Assembly: GCA_964477125.1 (NCBI GenBank)
Contig: CAYZCZ010000008.1
Span: forward strand, 1-29,672
Direction: 5' to 3'
DNA from: DALYDK01 sp964477125
Lineage (GTDB): Bacteria > Patescibacteriota > Saccharimonadia > Saccharimonadales > CAIOMD01
DNA: 29,672 nucleotides
The translations under genes and the position numbers were made by a program. Below the pieces are notes generated by a model that saw nothing but the letters and a program-made list of their open reading frames with translations, searched no databases and had not been told where the DNA came from. Positions 8,577 through 15,700 of this stretch are shown here, in pieces; within the stretch, counting starts at the first letter, position 1, and the number at the start of each line of letters is the position of its first letter.

Positions 8577-8741
8577 CTAAAAGCAGGTTCAGCTCATTAC
8601 CGTCTTAACTCGGGGCCCATAGCCTTGCCATTCTGAATTCAATTCAGAATCTAGATACAAATATCTAAAATTTTGTTTATAAAAATGCTATCATTTTTAT
8701 TGCTTATGTTATAATTAGACCATATAAATAACAGGGTAGGC
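8577..8741 (+). promoter_or_regulatory. Palindrome and extended -10 promoter of the minor pilin operon
   Basis: This gap holds a 21-base palindrome with arms ATTCTGAATT and AATTCAGAAT around one C (8631-8651). A smaller dyad TAGATA-CAAA-TATCTA follows at about 8652-8667. Downstream is a perfect extended -10, TGTTATAAT (8707-8715), without a good -35. The predicted start of transcription is near 8722. The one-base centre of the large palindrome makes it a poor RNA hairpin, so it is more likely a DNA site for a dimeric regulator. That role is inferred. Confidence 0.5.
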
Positions 8742-9479
8742 TTGCCTAAAAATACAGTAAAAATGTCTATAAAACTAAAACCGTTACAAGAAAAAGGCTT
8801 TACCGTGGTCGAAACCTTCATTGTTATATCAATTACCGGTGTATTGTTTGTTAGTACAAGCATGTTAATACGTGGGCAAACAGAAAAATATCGTTATCAG
8901 TCCGATATGAGGCAATTAACTCAAATGTATCAAAGTACTATGAGCGATACAATAAATGGTAATTTTGAATCTGTAGACGGAAAGCAAAATGAATTTATAC
9001 TCGGTAGAGGTTTATTATTTTGTCAGAATGGTTCAACGAACACTCTGTGTACTGGGCATAATAGTTCCAATGAATATCAAAAGTATATACTAACTCAGAA
9101 CAGTATTGGTGTAGTTAGTATCAAACAGCCAGCTTGGACAAGCATGAATGGAGGTTTATCTTTTACTAAGACTATGGCAGTTGATCAGGCCGGAAATATT
9201 AGGCAATGGGGGTCTGATTCATTCGCTCCTGTAGCAAGATTTAATGATAGGGCTATTGAACATAATGCTTCAGATGATATAAGCCCTCAATCCGTCTCAC
9301 TATATGATGTTATTGGTAGCACAAAATTATCATCATACTCTATGCCTGCTCCTTATGATGCTAATAAAGTATATAAGTTTGTCTTGTGTTTCAAGGGCTT
9401 GCAAACCGGTAGCATTGAAATAAATACCAATAGTACAGCCGTAGAGATGAACTTAAAAGATACAAGGTGTGAAACATGA
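8742..9479 (+). CDS. Prepilin-like minor pilin (GspH/FimT-like position)
   Basis: This prepilin-like protein has its processing site at Gly19|Phe20 (EKG|FTVVETFIVISITG), with Glu at +5 and a hydrophobic helix after it. The globular domain of about 200 residues is rich in Ser, Asn and Thr and has four cysteines. The TTG start at 8742 is preceded by AGGG/TAGG about six bases away. The ATG at 8763 is also possible and would shorten the leader by seven residues, but it lacks a ribosome-binding site. It is the first gene of a four-gene minor pilin operon, and its TGA overlaps the next ATG (ATGA). It probably primes pilus assembly or sits at the tip; the exact subtype cannot be fixed. Confidence 0.8.
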   Translation: MPKNTVKMSIKLKPLQEKGFTVVETFIVISITGVLFVSTSMLIRGQTEKYRYQSDMRQLTQMYQSTMSDTINGNFESVDGKQNEFILGRGLLFCQNGSTNTLCTGHNSSNEYQKYILTQNSIGVVSIKQPAWTSMNGGLSFTKTMAVDQAGNIRQWGSDSFAPVARFNDRAIEHNASDDISPQSVSLYDVIGSTKLSSYSMPAPYDANKVYKFVLCFKGLQTGSIEINTNSTAVEMNLKDTRCET

Positions 9480-10006
9480 TAATTTTACGTCAACTAAGGC
9501 TCAAGCAAAAAGGCGATACAATTATCGAAGTGTTAATTGTGCTGGCAGTTTTAAGTTCTACTCTTGGTATTGCATTTGCCACAACTAACAGGTCAAACAA
9601 GGCAATGCAGGCAAATAAAGAAAGGCATCAAGCTCAGCTAATAGCGAATTCCCAGGCTGATTTGCTAAGAAGCACTGAGATAGATGATGTTGTAGGTCCT
9701 ACCAGTATTAGAAATAGGCTTAACTCTCCAAGCTCATTACCGGCAACCCAATGTTTTTACATTAATGGAGCTGGCGCTACCGCTAGTATAGAGTATATGA
9801 ATGATGAACCAGAAACTGGGACTAATTGTCATAGTATAGATGGTATATACACTGTCAATATTACATGCGTAGTGCCAATAGGATCAGTAGATATACACCA
9901 GAATTGTCTAGATAACAATGATACTTACAACTTGTATAGAATTTCTGTAACCTGGGATAGTTTAAAAGGTGGTCAAGATAATGTGGAGCTTACATATGGT
10001 AACTAA
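9476..10006 (+). CDS. Prepilin-like minor pilin (PilV/GspI-like)
   Basis: This is a prepilin with a short leader cut after Gly13 (KQKG|DTIIEVLIVLAVL). The first mature residue is Asp rather than the usual Phe, but Glu at +5 is kept. The mature protein of about 163 residues has four cysteines in its globular part. The start overlaps the stop of the preceding gene by four bases, so the two are probably coupled. The Asp at +1 is unusual but tolerated in some minor pilins. The position after the first minor pilin and before a PilW-like one matches the H-I-J-K order of minor pseudopilins. That assignment is inferred from order and not from domain similarity. Confidence 0.8.
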   Translation: MIILRQLRLKQKGDTIIEVLIVLAVLSSTLGIAFATTNRSNKAMQANKERHQAQLIANSQADLLRSTEIDDVVGPTSIRNRLNSPSSLPATQCFYINGAGATASIEYMNDEPETGTNCHSIDGIYTVNITCVVPIGSVDIHQNCLDNNDTYNLYRISVTWDSLKGGQDNVELTYGN

Positions 10007-10616
10007 TGTATTTATTAAAAATACGCGAGCTTACAAAAATGCTAATCAAAAAGGCTTCACAATAATAGAACTTATGATTGCATCTATGGTATTTTCGGTA
10101 TTGATAATAATGGTATCTGCTGTAACCTTAGGGGTTGCTAAACAGTACCAAAAAGCAACATACACAGCACAGTTAAACGACGCTTCGCGGAATGTACATC
10201 AAACTATTTCTCAAACAATAGGTTACGGTGGTGATTATTCAGAAACATCTGTTGATGGATATAAGGTTTATTGTGCTGGAACAACAAGATTGTTCTATAA
10301 GCCAAGCACCGATACAGCAATAAATAATGGTTTATACAGACAAGAAAATACTACCGATTGTGGTGATACTATAAATATAGCTTTAGCAGAGAACTTACTA
10401 CCAAAAAACGGTTTTATTACAGAATTTAGTGTTAATAAAATTGGTGCAAATAATGCATATAATATAAAAACAACATTTAAGGTCGGAACAGTAGATATGT
10501 TCGAAACAACCCCTAACATTGTAAAGATTAATAACAAATGCTTGCCAACTCTTAAGGGAGGTGACTTTTGTACAGAAGTGACTTATACTAATGTTGTTGT
10601 AGCAAAACTAAGATAG
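9996..10616 (+). CDS. Prepilin-like minor pilin (PilW/GspJ-like)
   Basis: This is a prepilin with the processing site QKG|FTIIELMIASMVFSV at Gly20|Phe21 and Glu at +5. I chose the ATG at 9996 because GGAG at 9985-9988 lies seven bases before it. An upstream GTG at 9969 and an ATG at 9981 in the same frame would overlap the previous gene further and lack such a site. The protein is then 206 residues. The helix is followed by a globular domain with four cysteines. The gene overlaps the previous stop by 11 bases and ends 11 bases before the next gene, so it is part of the same operon. Confidence 0.8.
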   Translation: MVTNVFIKNTRAYKNANQKGFTIIELMIASMVFSVLIIMVSAVTLGVAKQYQKATYTAQLNDASRNVHQTISQTIGYGGDYSETSVDGYKVYCAGTTRLFYKPSTDTAINNGLYRQENTTDCGDTINIALAENLLPKNGFITEFSVNKIGANNAYNIKTTFKVGTVDMFETTPNIVKINNKCLPTLKGGDFCTEVTYTNVVVAKLR

Positions 10617-10627
10617 GAATAAAGGGT

Positions 10628-11599
10628 ATGGGCAAAATTAATAAACAAAATCAATCTGGCGCAACCGCAATTATGTTTGCAATGTTCTTCATAATTGTTA
10701 TCTCGCTTATAACTATTGGGTTTGCTACTTTAGCAAGACGTGATCAACGTTCCACACTAGATAAAACTATTTCTTACCAAGCCCAATACGCCACAGAAAG
10801 CATTGTAAATTTACTACAGCAAAAAGCTAAGGCTGGAGGATTAACTACAAAAGATGCTTGTCTCAATGAAATCGATAGAGTCAATACCGGAATCCCAAAT
10901 AAAATTGGTGCAGTTGATGTTACTTGTGTGGGTTGGGATGTAGCCCCTAAAGAGTTAGCATTTGACCTGGACCCATATCAAACAAAATCATTTATTAATG
11001 AAGGTAGCCTAGGATTTACTGAGGTTACATGGTGGGCAGAGGATGGTACTACTAAAACAGCACAAGACTGTCCAGACAAATTATGTAGTGATACTATTCC
11101 ATTTATAAAGATATCTACTGCAAAAAAAAGTGACATATACAGTGAAAACGGTAGTATGAGAGTTGCATATTTAGTGCCTACAAATTTGGTACCTCCAACA
11201 GCAGTAAATACTACTAGTGAAAACGGAAAAGACTTCTTTGTTGGTTGTAACAGTGGTGTATGTACTGCAAGAATAACACATTCTGGAGTTGGTGGTCCAA
11301 GAGCTTATTTTTTCCAACCTATCGGAGCTAAGAGAGCGAAAGTAGTTTTTAAAGAATATAACAGTAGTTCGTTTGCCCCTGCTAACCTAATAACGATTCC
11401 TGGAGTTATGGTCAAGGTAGAGGTTAACGTTAAGCAAACTGATCAAAATGTTAATAAACGTCTTATAACGTATGTTTCATTACAACCCGATACCTTTCAA
11501 CCGTTCGCAGGTGTGGTAGGAGATAGCTTATGTAAGGATTATAAAACCGATGGTTCACAAGGTGGTGTGTGTAACGGTGGTGTACCTGCTGTAGATTAA
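10628..11599 (+). CDS. PilX/GspK-like minor pilin, largest of the operon
   Basis: This 323-residue protein has a short basic leader, a QSG|ATAIMFAMFF site at Gly11|Ala12, and a long hydrophobic helix (about 13-36). Glu at +5 is absent (Met16 in that place), as is usual for the GspK/PilX class that caps a pilus or pseudopilus and cannot be stacked below another subunit. The large polar outer domain has at least eight cysteines in closely spaced pairs, which suggests disulfides. It is last in the operon, as the K-type subunit usually is. An adhesive or tip role is inferred. Confidence 0.75.
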   Translation: MGKINKQNQSGATAIMFAMFFIIVISLITIGFATLARRDQRSTLDKTISYQAQYATESIVNLLQQKAKAGGLTTKDACLNEIDRVNTGIPNKIGAVDVTCVGWDVAPKELAFDLDPYQTKSFINEGSLGFTEVTWWAEDGTTKTAQDCPDKLCSDTIPFIKISTAKKSDIYSENGSMRVAYLVPTNLVPPTAVNTTSENGKDFFVGCNSGVCTARITHSGVGGPRAYFFQPIGAKRAKVVFKEYNSSSFAPANLITIPGVMVKVEVNVKQTDQNVNKRLITYVSLQPDTFQPFAGVVGDSLCKDYKTDGSQGGVCNGGVPAVD

Positions 11600-11685
11600 A
11601 GTATTATTTTCTAGAATAATACCAAGAACTATCTATCATTATGTAACTGATTTAAACTATAATCAAAAAAATTTAGTACTTCAAA

Positions 11686-11723
11686 ACTACACAAACCAGA
11701 TAATAATATCTGGTTTGTGTAGT
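11686..11723 (-). terminator. Strong hairpin terminator between convergent units
   Basis: A perfect 16-bp stem with arms ACTACACAAACCAGAT and ATCTGGTTTGTGTAGT encloses a 6-base loop. On the minus strand it is followed by TTTTG, so it should terminate the small secreted-protein gene. It may also block read-through from the minor pilin operon on the plus strand. Confidence 0.75.
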
Positions 11724-11737
11724 AGGGATATAACTGT

Positions 11738-12232
11738 TTATTGTTTACAAGTATCTGAAACAGATATTTTTTCAGTACTATTTATTGGGCCTAAGCCTTT
11801 GGCACTTATTTTTATTCTGTAAGTAGCATCACTTGCTAGGGGTGTCGCGGTATAAATATTTGTTTCCTTTAATTTGCCATCTTTTACCATAACTACATCT
11901 TTAGTTACATAACGACCATTTTCTTTACTTTTTGTAATACTTTTTAGAATAAATTTCGCTGGACCGTCTGTGTAGTTAATAAGTTCAACAGGAGTTTCTA
12001 TAACTGCTACATTTGCTTCATTGGTTTGGTCTTTGGAAGGAGCATGTGACTGATCACCAGAATCACTAGATAAATCATCTATGCTAAAGTTCATTGCAAA
12101 GCTACCAATTTCGCATGTTGAATCTTTAATCCAAGCATCAATAACTTCACCTTCGGCATATGCCGTGTTAGGGGCTAACGTTGATGTTGCAAGTAGACTT
12201 CCTGCAATACCTGCTTTAATATTTTTATTCAT
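11738..12232 (-). CDS. Small secreted protein with two cysteines, unknown function
   Basis: The first 26 residues form a signal peptide with a lysine start, a hydrophobic core and an AYA|EG cleavage site. The mature protein has about 138 residues and only two cysteines, Cys40 and Cys162, near its two ends, so one disulfide could clamp the fold. A low-complexity acidic Ser/Asp stretch (about 52-72) is followed by alternating hydrophobic strands that look like an immunoglobulin-type beta-sandwich. I do not recognise a family. A strong AAGGAG lies eight bases before the ATG (12241-12246), suggesting high expression. It is convergent with the pilin operon; a surface or host-contact role is possible but only inferred from this position. 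Confidence 0.75.
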   Translation of the reverse strand: MNKNIKAGIAGSLLATSTLAPNTAYAEGEVIDAWIKDSTCEIGSFAMNFSIDDLSSDSGDQSHAPSKDQTNEANVAVIETPVELINYTDGPAKFILKSITKSKENGRYVTKDVVMVKDGKLKETNIYTATPLASDATYRIKISAKGLGPINSTEKISVSDTCKQ

Positions 12233-12290
12233 ATTATAATCTCCTTAAATTTATTTGTAGATGTCTTACCTTTAGGGCATTATTTGCTTT

Positions 12291-12338
12291 ATAAAAATAC
12301 TCCAAACAGCTTAACTAAATGTTAAATTGTTTGGAGTA
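12291..12338 (-). terminator. Terminator after the Xer-type recombinase
   Basis: An 11-bp outer stem TACTCCAAACA / TGTTTGGAGTA (12298-12308, 12328-12338) holds an inner 5-bp stem TTAAC / GTTAA. On the minus strand it is followed by TTTTTAT. It separates the recombinase gene from the secreted-protein gene downstream. Confidence 0.7.
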
Positions 12339-12461
12339 CTATTTTGTTAAAAGTCCATAAGCTCTTTGGCTTAATAATTATTAAACACCAACCTGTTACT
12401 ATTGTCAATATTTTAGGGATCTTTATAAACGTATAGTTATGAGAATCGAAAGGGATATTAT

Positions 12462-13370
12462 TTACTTATCATGATATTTTTCGTGAATGCTTTTTAAGTG
12501 GGGGTCTGTAACGTGAGTATATATTTGAGTAGTAGCAATATTACTATGCCCAAGCATTGCTTGAACGCTACGAATATCGGCTCCATTCATTAGTAAGTCA
12601 GTAGCAAAGCTATGTCGTAAAACATGCGGGCTTACATGTCTAGTTATTCCTGCTAGCAAAGAATAGTGGGCAACCATGCGCTGAATACTGCGTGGTGTTA
12701 AACGACGGTAGTTTCCAGTTGTGTTAGCAATAGCTCTTCCGCCGTAGCTTATAAATAGGGCGGGCAAGTTATCGGTTCGTTTTTCTAAATACAGTTTTAG
12801 CCAATCTGCCGCTTGTTGGCTTACAAAAATTGGCCTATCTTTTTGGCCTTTACCGCGAACCATAAATTCTCGTCGCTCTAAATTTATATGTGAAATATCT
12901 AAGTTTGTAAGTTCACTTACGCGTAAACCACTACTAAATAGTAGTTCCAATATTGCACGGTCACGTAACCCACCTATTTCTAAAACGTTAGGTTGCTTGA
13001 ATAAAGACTCAAGCTCATCTTTATTTAAAAAGGTAACTTGTTTTTTAGATGTCTTGGCAAGTTCTATTTGATCGGGCGCTAAAGCAGGTATATTTCGTTT
13101 ATGGCAATATTTTAGTAAGTTGCGCAGGGCAATTAGGTGATAGTTTTGAGTGGCTTTGCTTAGCTCGTCTGATCTATCACTACCAAGCTCATGTAGCCAA
13201 AGTCGCCATTTACGTATTAGCTCTGGCGTAATATCGGAAACGCTAATATCACCAGCGTAGTCACTTAAACGCGTTAGATAATGTCTATAATTTATAATCG
13301 TTCTTTTAGAACGACCCCGCTCAATGGCTAGGTAATCTAGGTATTCATCAACAGCTTGCTCTAACTTCAT
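12462..13370 (-). CDS. Xer-type tyrosine recombinase
   Basis: This is a site-specific recombinase of the XerC/XerD class, which normally resolves chromosome dimers at dif with FtsK. An N-terminal SAM-like core-binding domain (about 1-85) precedes the catalytic domain. All catalytic residues are visible: Arg150 (GLRVSEL), a Lys in the GKGQKDR turn, His249 and Arg252 (HVLRHSF), His275 (LGHSNI) and the nucleophile Tyr284 (TQIYTHV). At 302 residues it has the normal Xer length and carries no extra integrase arm-binding domain. It is therefore probably the housekeeping enzyme, although a role in the tRNA-linked elements 2-5 kb away cannot be excluded. A -10 box TACAAT ends six bases before the ATG, implying a leaderless mRNA. 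Confidence 0.9.
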   Translation of the reverse strand: MKLEQAVDEYLDYLAIERGRSKRTIINYRHYLTRLSDYAGDISVSDITPELIRKWRLWLHELGSDRSDELSKATQNYHLIALRNLLKYCHKRNIPALAPDQIELAKTSKKQVTFLNKDELESLFKQPNVLEIGGLRDRAILELLFSSGLRVSELTNLDISHINLERREFMVRGKGQKDRPIFVSQQAADWLKLYLEKRTDNLPALFISYGGRAIANTTGNYRRLTPRSIQRMVAHYSLLAGITRHVSPHVLRHSFATDLLMNGADIRSVQAMLGHSNIATTQIYTHVTDPHLKSIHEKYHDK

Positions 13371-13578
13371 ATAAATATTGTACGCCTAAACCCCTGTTAA
13401 GTACAGTAAAAATACAACATAATTGCCACAACCTTGTCTATATAACAACGTATAGTATGAACACAAAATGTATACAAAATATTATTTTTTGCTGTTACCT
13501 TTATTAAATAGACTATTTATAACCAATTTCTTTTAACCTTAAATGCATAACCTAATTTTTGTGTTAGCATAAGTTGTA
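13371..13578. promoter_or_regulatory. Divergent promoters of the Xer-type gene and uppP
   Basis: On the minus strand TACAAT (13377-13382) lies six bases before the recombinase ATG. On the plus strand an extended -10, TGTTAGCAT (13562-13570), ends eight bases before the uppP ATG. Neither gene has a Shine-Dalgarno sequence, so both look leaderless. I see no other structure in the AT-rich middle. Confidence 0.5.
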
Positions 13579-14376
13579 ATGGATTATTTAGACGCAATTA
13601 TATTAGGGCTTGTTCAAGGTTTAACAGAATTTATTCCCGTATCTAGCTCGGGCCATTTAGTTATTACTAGCCATATATTACAAACCGATAGTGCATTTTT
13701 GTTTGATGTTTTATTAAATTTTGGCACACTCACGGCACTATTAGTTTTTTATCGTAAAAAAATTATAGATATTATAAAACGCGCATTTTTAGGTAAAGAG
13801 TGGGCTTTAATAGCTAAGTTGTTATTGGCTACTATACCAGCAGTAATAATTGGTTTGTTATACGGTGAATATATTAAACAATTAAACGAAAATATATGGG
13901 TCGTAATAGTTATGTTAGTTGTGGTTGGTGTAATAATGATTAAGTATGGCCACGCTAGACCAGATGCCAGCGACGAACCAATCGAAGAGAGCGTTAACTG
14001 GCGAACATCTATTAAAGTAGGAGTTGCGCAGGCAATAGCATTAATACCAGGAACATCACGCTCAGGAATAACAATATTAACCGGCCTACAAAGTAAACTA
14101 AGCGCATCTAAGGCTGCCGAATTTAGCTTTTTATTGGCTATACCAACGATATTTGGTGCCAGCCTTAAGGTTTTACTTATGGATGGCGGGCTAGAGGTTG
14201 TAAAAGCAAACCCAGGTCCATTTATAGTAGGCAATATAGTATCTTTCACTAGTGGTATATTGGCAGTAAGCTTTTTGATTAAACTACTGGGCACAAGGGG
14301 GTTAAAAGACTTTGGTTGGTACCGAATAGGTTTAGCAACAGTTTTAGTAATTTTACTCGCAACTAACGTCATCTAA
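13579..14376 (+). CDS. uppP: Undecaprenyl-diphosphatase UppP (BacA)
   Basis: UppP is an integral membrane phosphatase that converts undecaprenyl diphosphate to the monophosphate, recycling the lipid carrier for peptidoglycan and other envelope sugars. It also gives bacitracin tolerance. Both family signatures are present: QGLTEFIPVSSSGH at 13-26, which carries the essential glutamate and serines, and PGTSRSG at 157-163 with the catalytic arginine. Seven to eight membrane segments fill the 265 residues, the usual length. It appears to be a single-gene unit with a leaderless promoter. Carrier recycling fits the glycosyltransferase and other envelope genes elsewhere in the window. Confidence 0.95.
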   Translation: MDYLDAIILGLVQGLTEFIPVSSSGHLVITSHILQTDSAFLFDVLLNFGTLTALLVFYRKKIIDIIKRAFLGKEWALIAKLLLATIPAVIIGLLYGEYIKQLNENIWVVIVMLVVVGVIMIKYGHARPDASDEPIEESVNWRTSIKVGVAQAIALIPGTSRSGITILTGLQSKLSASKAAEFSFLLAIPTIFGASLKVLLMDGGLEVVKANPGPFIVGNIVSFTSGILAVSFLIKLLGTRGLKDFGWYRIGLATVLVILLATNVI

Positions 14377-14594
14377 GTAAATACACCTGTGTTGTATTGC
14401 GTAGTGAACGGAGATTAGTTCGTATTTTTATCAACCCTAAACCCCATATTAAAGAATAATTTCTCATCCAATTTCATCAAAAATATCCTCACTTTATTCA
14501 CGATCGTGAGATATTATGGGCAAAATTTTAATTATTTGTAATTACTGGTATGATTTAAGCAGTAAATTCAGTTAATGAAAGGGTTCTAAATAAT
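14377..14594 (+). promoter_or_regulatory. Intergenic region with the ndk promoter and a 12-base palindrome
   Basis: The gap contains a perfect palindrome TCACGATCGTGA (14498-14509) and, 36 bases further, a perfect extended -10, TGGTATGAT (14546-14554). The predicted transcript starts near 14561. A GAAAGGG ribosome-binding site (14577-14583) precedes the ndk ATG. The palindrome could be an operator; nothing else in the window repeats it. Confidence 0.5.
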
Positions 14595-15113
14595 ATGGAA
14601 AAAACACTAATCGTTTTAAAGCCGGATGCTGTGCAAAGAGGAATAGTAGGGGAAGTATTAACAAGGTTTGAGAAAGTTGGCTTAAAAATTGTTGGTATGA
14701 AGATGGTCCAGCCATCGAAAGACCACTATTATCATCATTATGAAACTATAGGCCAAGTTATTTCTAGGCGTGGCCAAGAAGTTTTTGATGTTACTTTAGA
14801 TTTTATGATGGAAGGCCCAGTAGTTGCTGTTGTTTTAGAGGGCATAGGTGCAGCAGAGCTAGTACGTAAAATGGTAGGCTCAACCGAACCTAAAAGTGCT
14901 GCTCCTGGCACCATTAGGGGAGATTACACCCATATGAGCTATGATTATGCTAATAATGTATCAAAGACTAGCATACCGAATGTTATACATGCTTCTGGAG
15001 ATGCCCAAGAAGCTAAGCAAGAAATTGCTCATTGGTTTGCCGAAGCAGAGCTTTTCAATTATGAAACTGTGCATGAACAGCATACTCAGCCAAAGTCTAA
15101 GAAGAAAAAGTAA
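14595..15113 (+). CDS. ndk: Nucleoside diphosphate kinase
   Basis: Ndk transfers the terminal phosphate between nucleoside tri- and diphosphates through a phosphohistidine, balancing the NTP and dNTP pools in the cytoplasm. The conserved LKPDAVQRG (8-16), the RG(D)Y segment (108-111) and the active-site motif NVIHASG with His132 are all present. At 172 residues it is longer than the usual 140-150. A short insert lies around residues 98-125, and there is a lysine-rich C-terminal tail (PKSKKKK). It is a single-gene unit with an extended -10 promoter and a large palindromic terminator. For an organism with reduced nucleotide synthesis it would help process salvaged nucleotides. Confidence 0.95.
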   Translation: MEKTLIVLKPDAVQRGIVGEVLTRFEKVGLKIVGMKMVQPSKDHYYHHYETIGQVISRRGQEVFDVTLDFMMEGPVVAVVLEGIGAAELVRKMVGSTEPKSAAPGTIRGDYTHMSYDYANNVSKTSIPNVIHASGDAQEAKQEIAHWFAEAELFNYETVHEQHTQPKSKKKK

Positions 15114-15146
15114 CTTTTCTTTCAGCTAATAGATTAGGTTTAGATT

Positions 15147-15184
15147 AATAAATAAGTCTTAGTTGTAACTAAGACTTATTTATT
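15147..15184. terminator. 18-bp inverted repeat after ndk
   Basis: Two perfect 18-base arms (15147-15164, 15167-15184) are separated by two bases. T-rich sequence flanks it on both sides, so it can terminate ndk on the plus strand and transcripts from the tRNA-Arg side on the minus strand. Its right arm abuts the TGG of the duplicated tRNA-Arg 3' end exactly. Confidence 0.75.
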
Positions 15185-15203
15185 TGGTGATCCGGGAGGG
15201 AAT
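15185..15203 (-). repeat. Duplicate of the tRNA-Arg 3' end, including CCA
   Basis: The 19 bases here are identical to 15336-15354, the last part of tRNA-Arg with the encoded CCA. The two copies lie in direct orientation 151 bases apart. Such 3'-end duplications are what site-specific integration at a tRNA gene leaves behind (attL/attR). No integrase gene lies between them. Confidence 0.8.
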
Positions 15204-15299
15204 AACTTCGTTGCGCTTGCGGTTTGTGCTCGAAGCGGGCTTCTGCGCGCAAACCTTGTCTTCGAACCCTAGGGTTCGACTTTCACTAGTGAAAGCACT
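15204..15299. repeat. Palindrome-rich block between tRNA-Arg 3' ends
   Basis: The block is more GC-rich than its surroundings and holds three dyads. The first is a nested hairpin, GGTTTG...CAAACC around GAAG-CGGG-CTTC (15221-15255). The second is a perfect 18-base palindrome, TCGAACCCTAGGGTTCGA (15262-15279). The third is a perfect 16-base palindrome, CTTTCACTAGTGAAAG (15280-15295). I see no gene here. The order of dyads mirrors that of 17725-17845 near tRNA-Asp. Confidence 0.7.
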
Positions 15300-15335
15300 A
15301 TATTAAAAGCCCCAGGCTAGCTGAGGCATTTAATA
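15300..15335 (-). terminator. Terminator directly after tRNA-Arg
   Basis: On the minus strand, GCCTCAG / CTGGGGC pair around a five-base loop, flanked by AT-rich arms that extend the stem and supply the T-tract. It begins one base after the encoded CCA. Confidence 0.65.
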
Positions 15336-15411
15336 TGGTGATCCGGGAGGGAATCGAACCCCCAACACCCACCTTAGGACGGTGGTGTTCTATCCATTGA
15401 ACTACCGGACC
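15336..15411 (-). tRNA. tRNA-Arg (anticodon CCU)
   Basis: The minus strand folds into a full cloverleaf. The acceptor stem is GGTCCGG / CCGGATC with one G-T pair. The D-arm carries the GTTCAATGGATAGAAC sequence, and the anticodon stem CCACC / GGTGG has loop GTCCTAA. The T-arm is GGGGG-TTCGATT-CCCTC-type, and discriminator A is followed by an encoded CCA (15336-15338). The anticodon (15376-15378) reads AGG. Partial copies of this tRNA lie on both sides. Confidence 0.93.
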
Positions 15412-15571
15412 AGTATTGTTATTTTAACTTACATGGGTTCGATTCGGGAATTTTTTCACAATCCTACTGTTAGCAAGCTAACAATCGGTTTCGAACCCGC
15501 CTCAACTTACTTGAAGCATAGCTTCGAATTTGTTTCCGGCCTTGCGATCTGCCACTGGCAGATCTCACCAA
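15412..15571. repeat. Palindrome-rich block between tRNA-Arg and its broken copy
   Basis: No gene is seen here. The block holds TGTTAGC-AA-GCTAACA (15468-15483), GAAGC-ATA-GCTTC (15513-15525) and a 19-base palindrome GATCTGCCACTGGCAGATC (15546-15564), plus two GGGTTCGA / TCGAACCC stretches that resemble tRNA T-arms. The TGCCACTGGCA core (15550-15560) occurs again beside a tRNA-Asp fragment at 17650-17660. Confidence 0.65.
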
Positions 15572-15620
15572 ACACCCACCCTAGGAACGCCAATGGTTCT
15601 ATCCATTGAACTACCAGACC
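15572..15620 (-). pseudogene. Broken 5' half of a tRNA-Arg copy
   Basis: The minus strand repeats the intact tRNA-Arg from its first base to about position 48 (GGTCTGGTAGTTCAATGGAT and on), with a changed anticodon-arm sequence and two extra bases. It ends where the T-arm should begin. A few bases later the 19-base palindrome at 15546-15564 stands in place of the T-arm and 3' acceptor strand. The acceptor stem cannot form, so it is not a functional tRNA. Confidence 0.75.
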
Positions 15621-15700
15621 ATGCTTAACAGGTATATTGTACTGCAAAAATGCTGTTTTGGGTGTAAAATTAACCTATACTATTTTAAAAGTAAACATAT

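Noticed and set aside
12462..13370. The tyrosine recombinase as a phage or island integrase
   Set aside because: It has Xer length and layout, no arm-binding domain, no excisionase or phage genes nearby, and it does not abut a tRNA.
13749..14372. A 207-codon minus-strand frame opposite uppP
   Set aside because: It lies entirely within the clearly recognised uppP gene, with implausible composition and no start signals.
15382..15609. A 75-codon open frame across tRNA-Arg and the palindromic block
   Set aside because: It overlaps the intact tRNA on the other strand and has no ribosome-binding site; its content comes from tRNA-like repeats.
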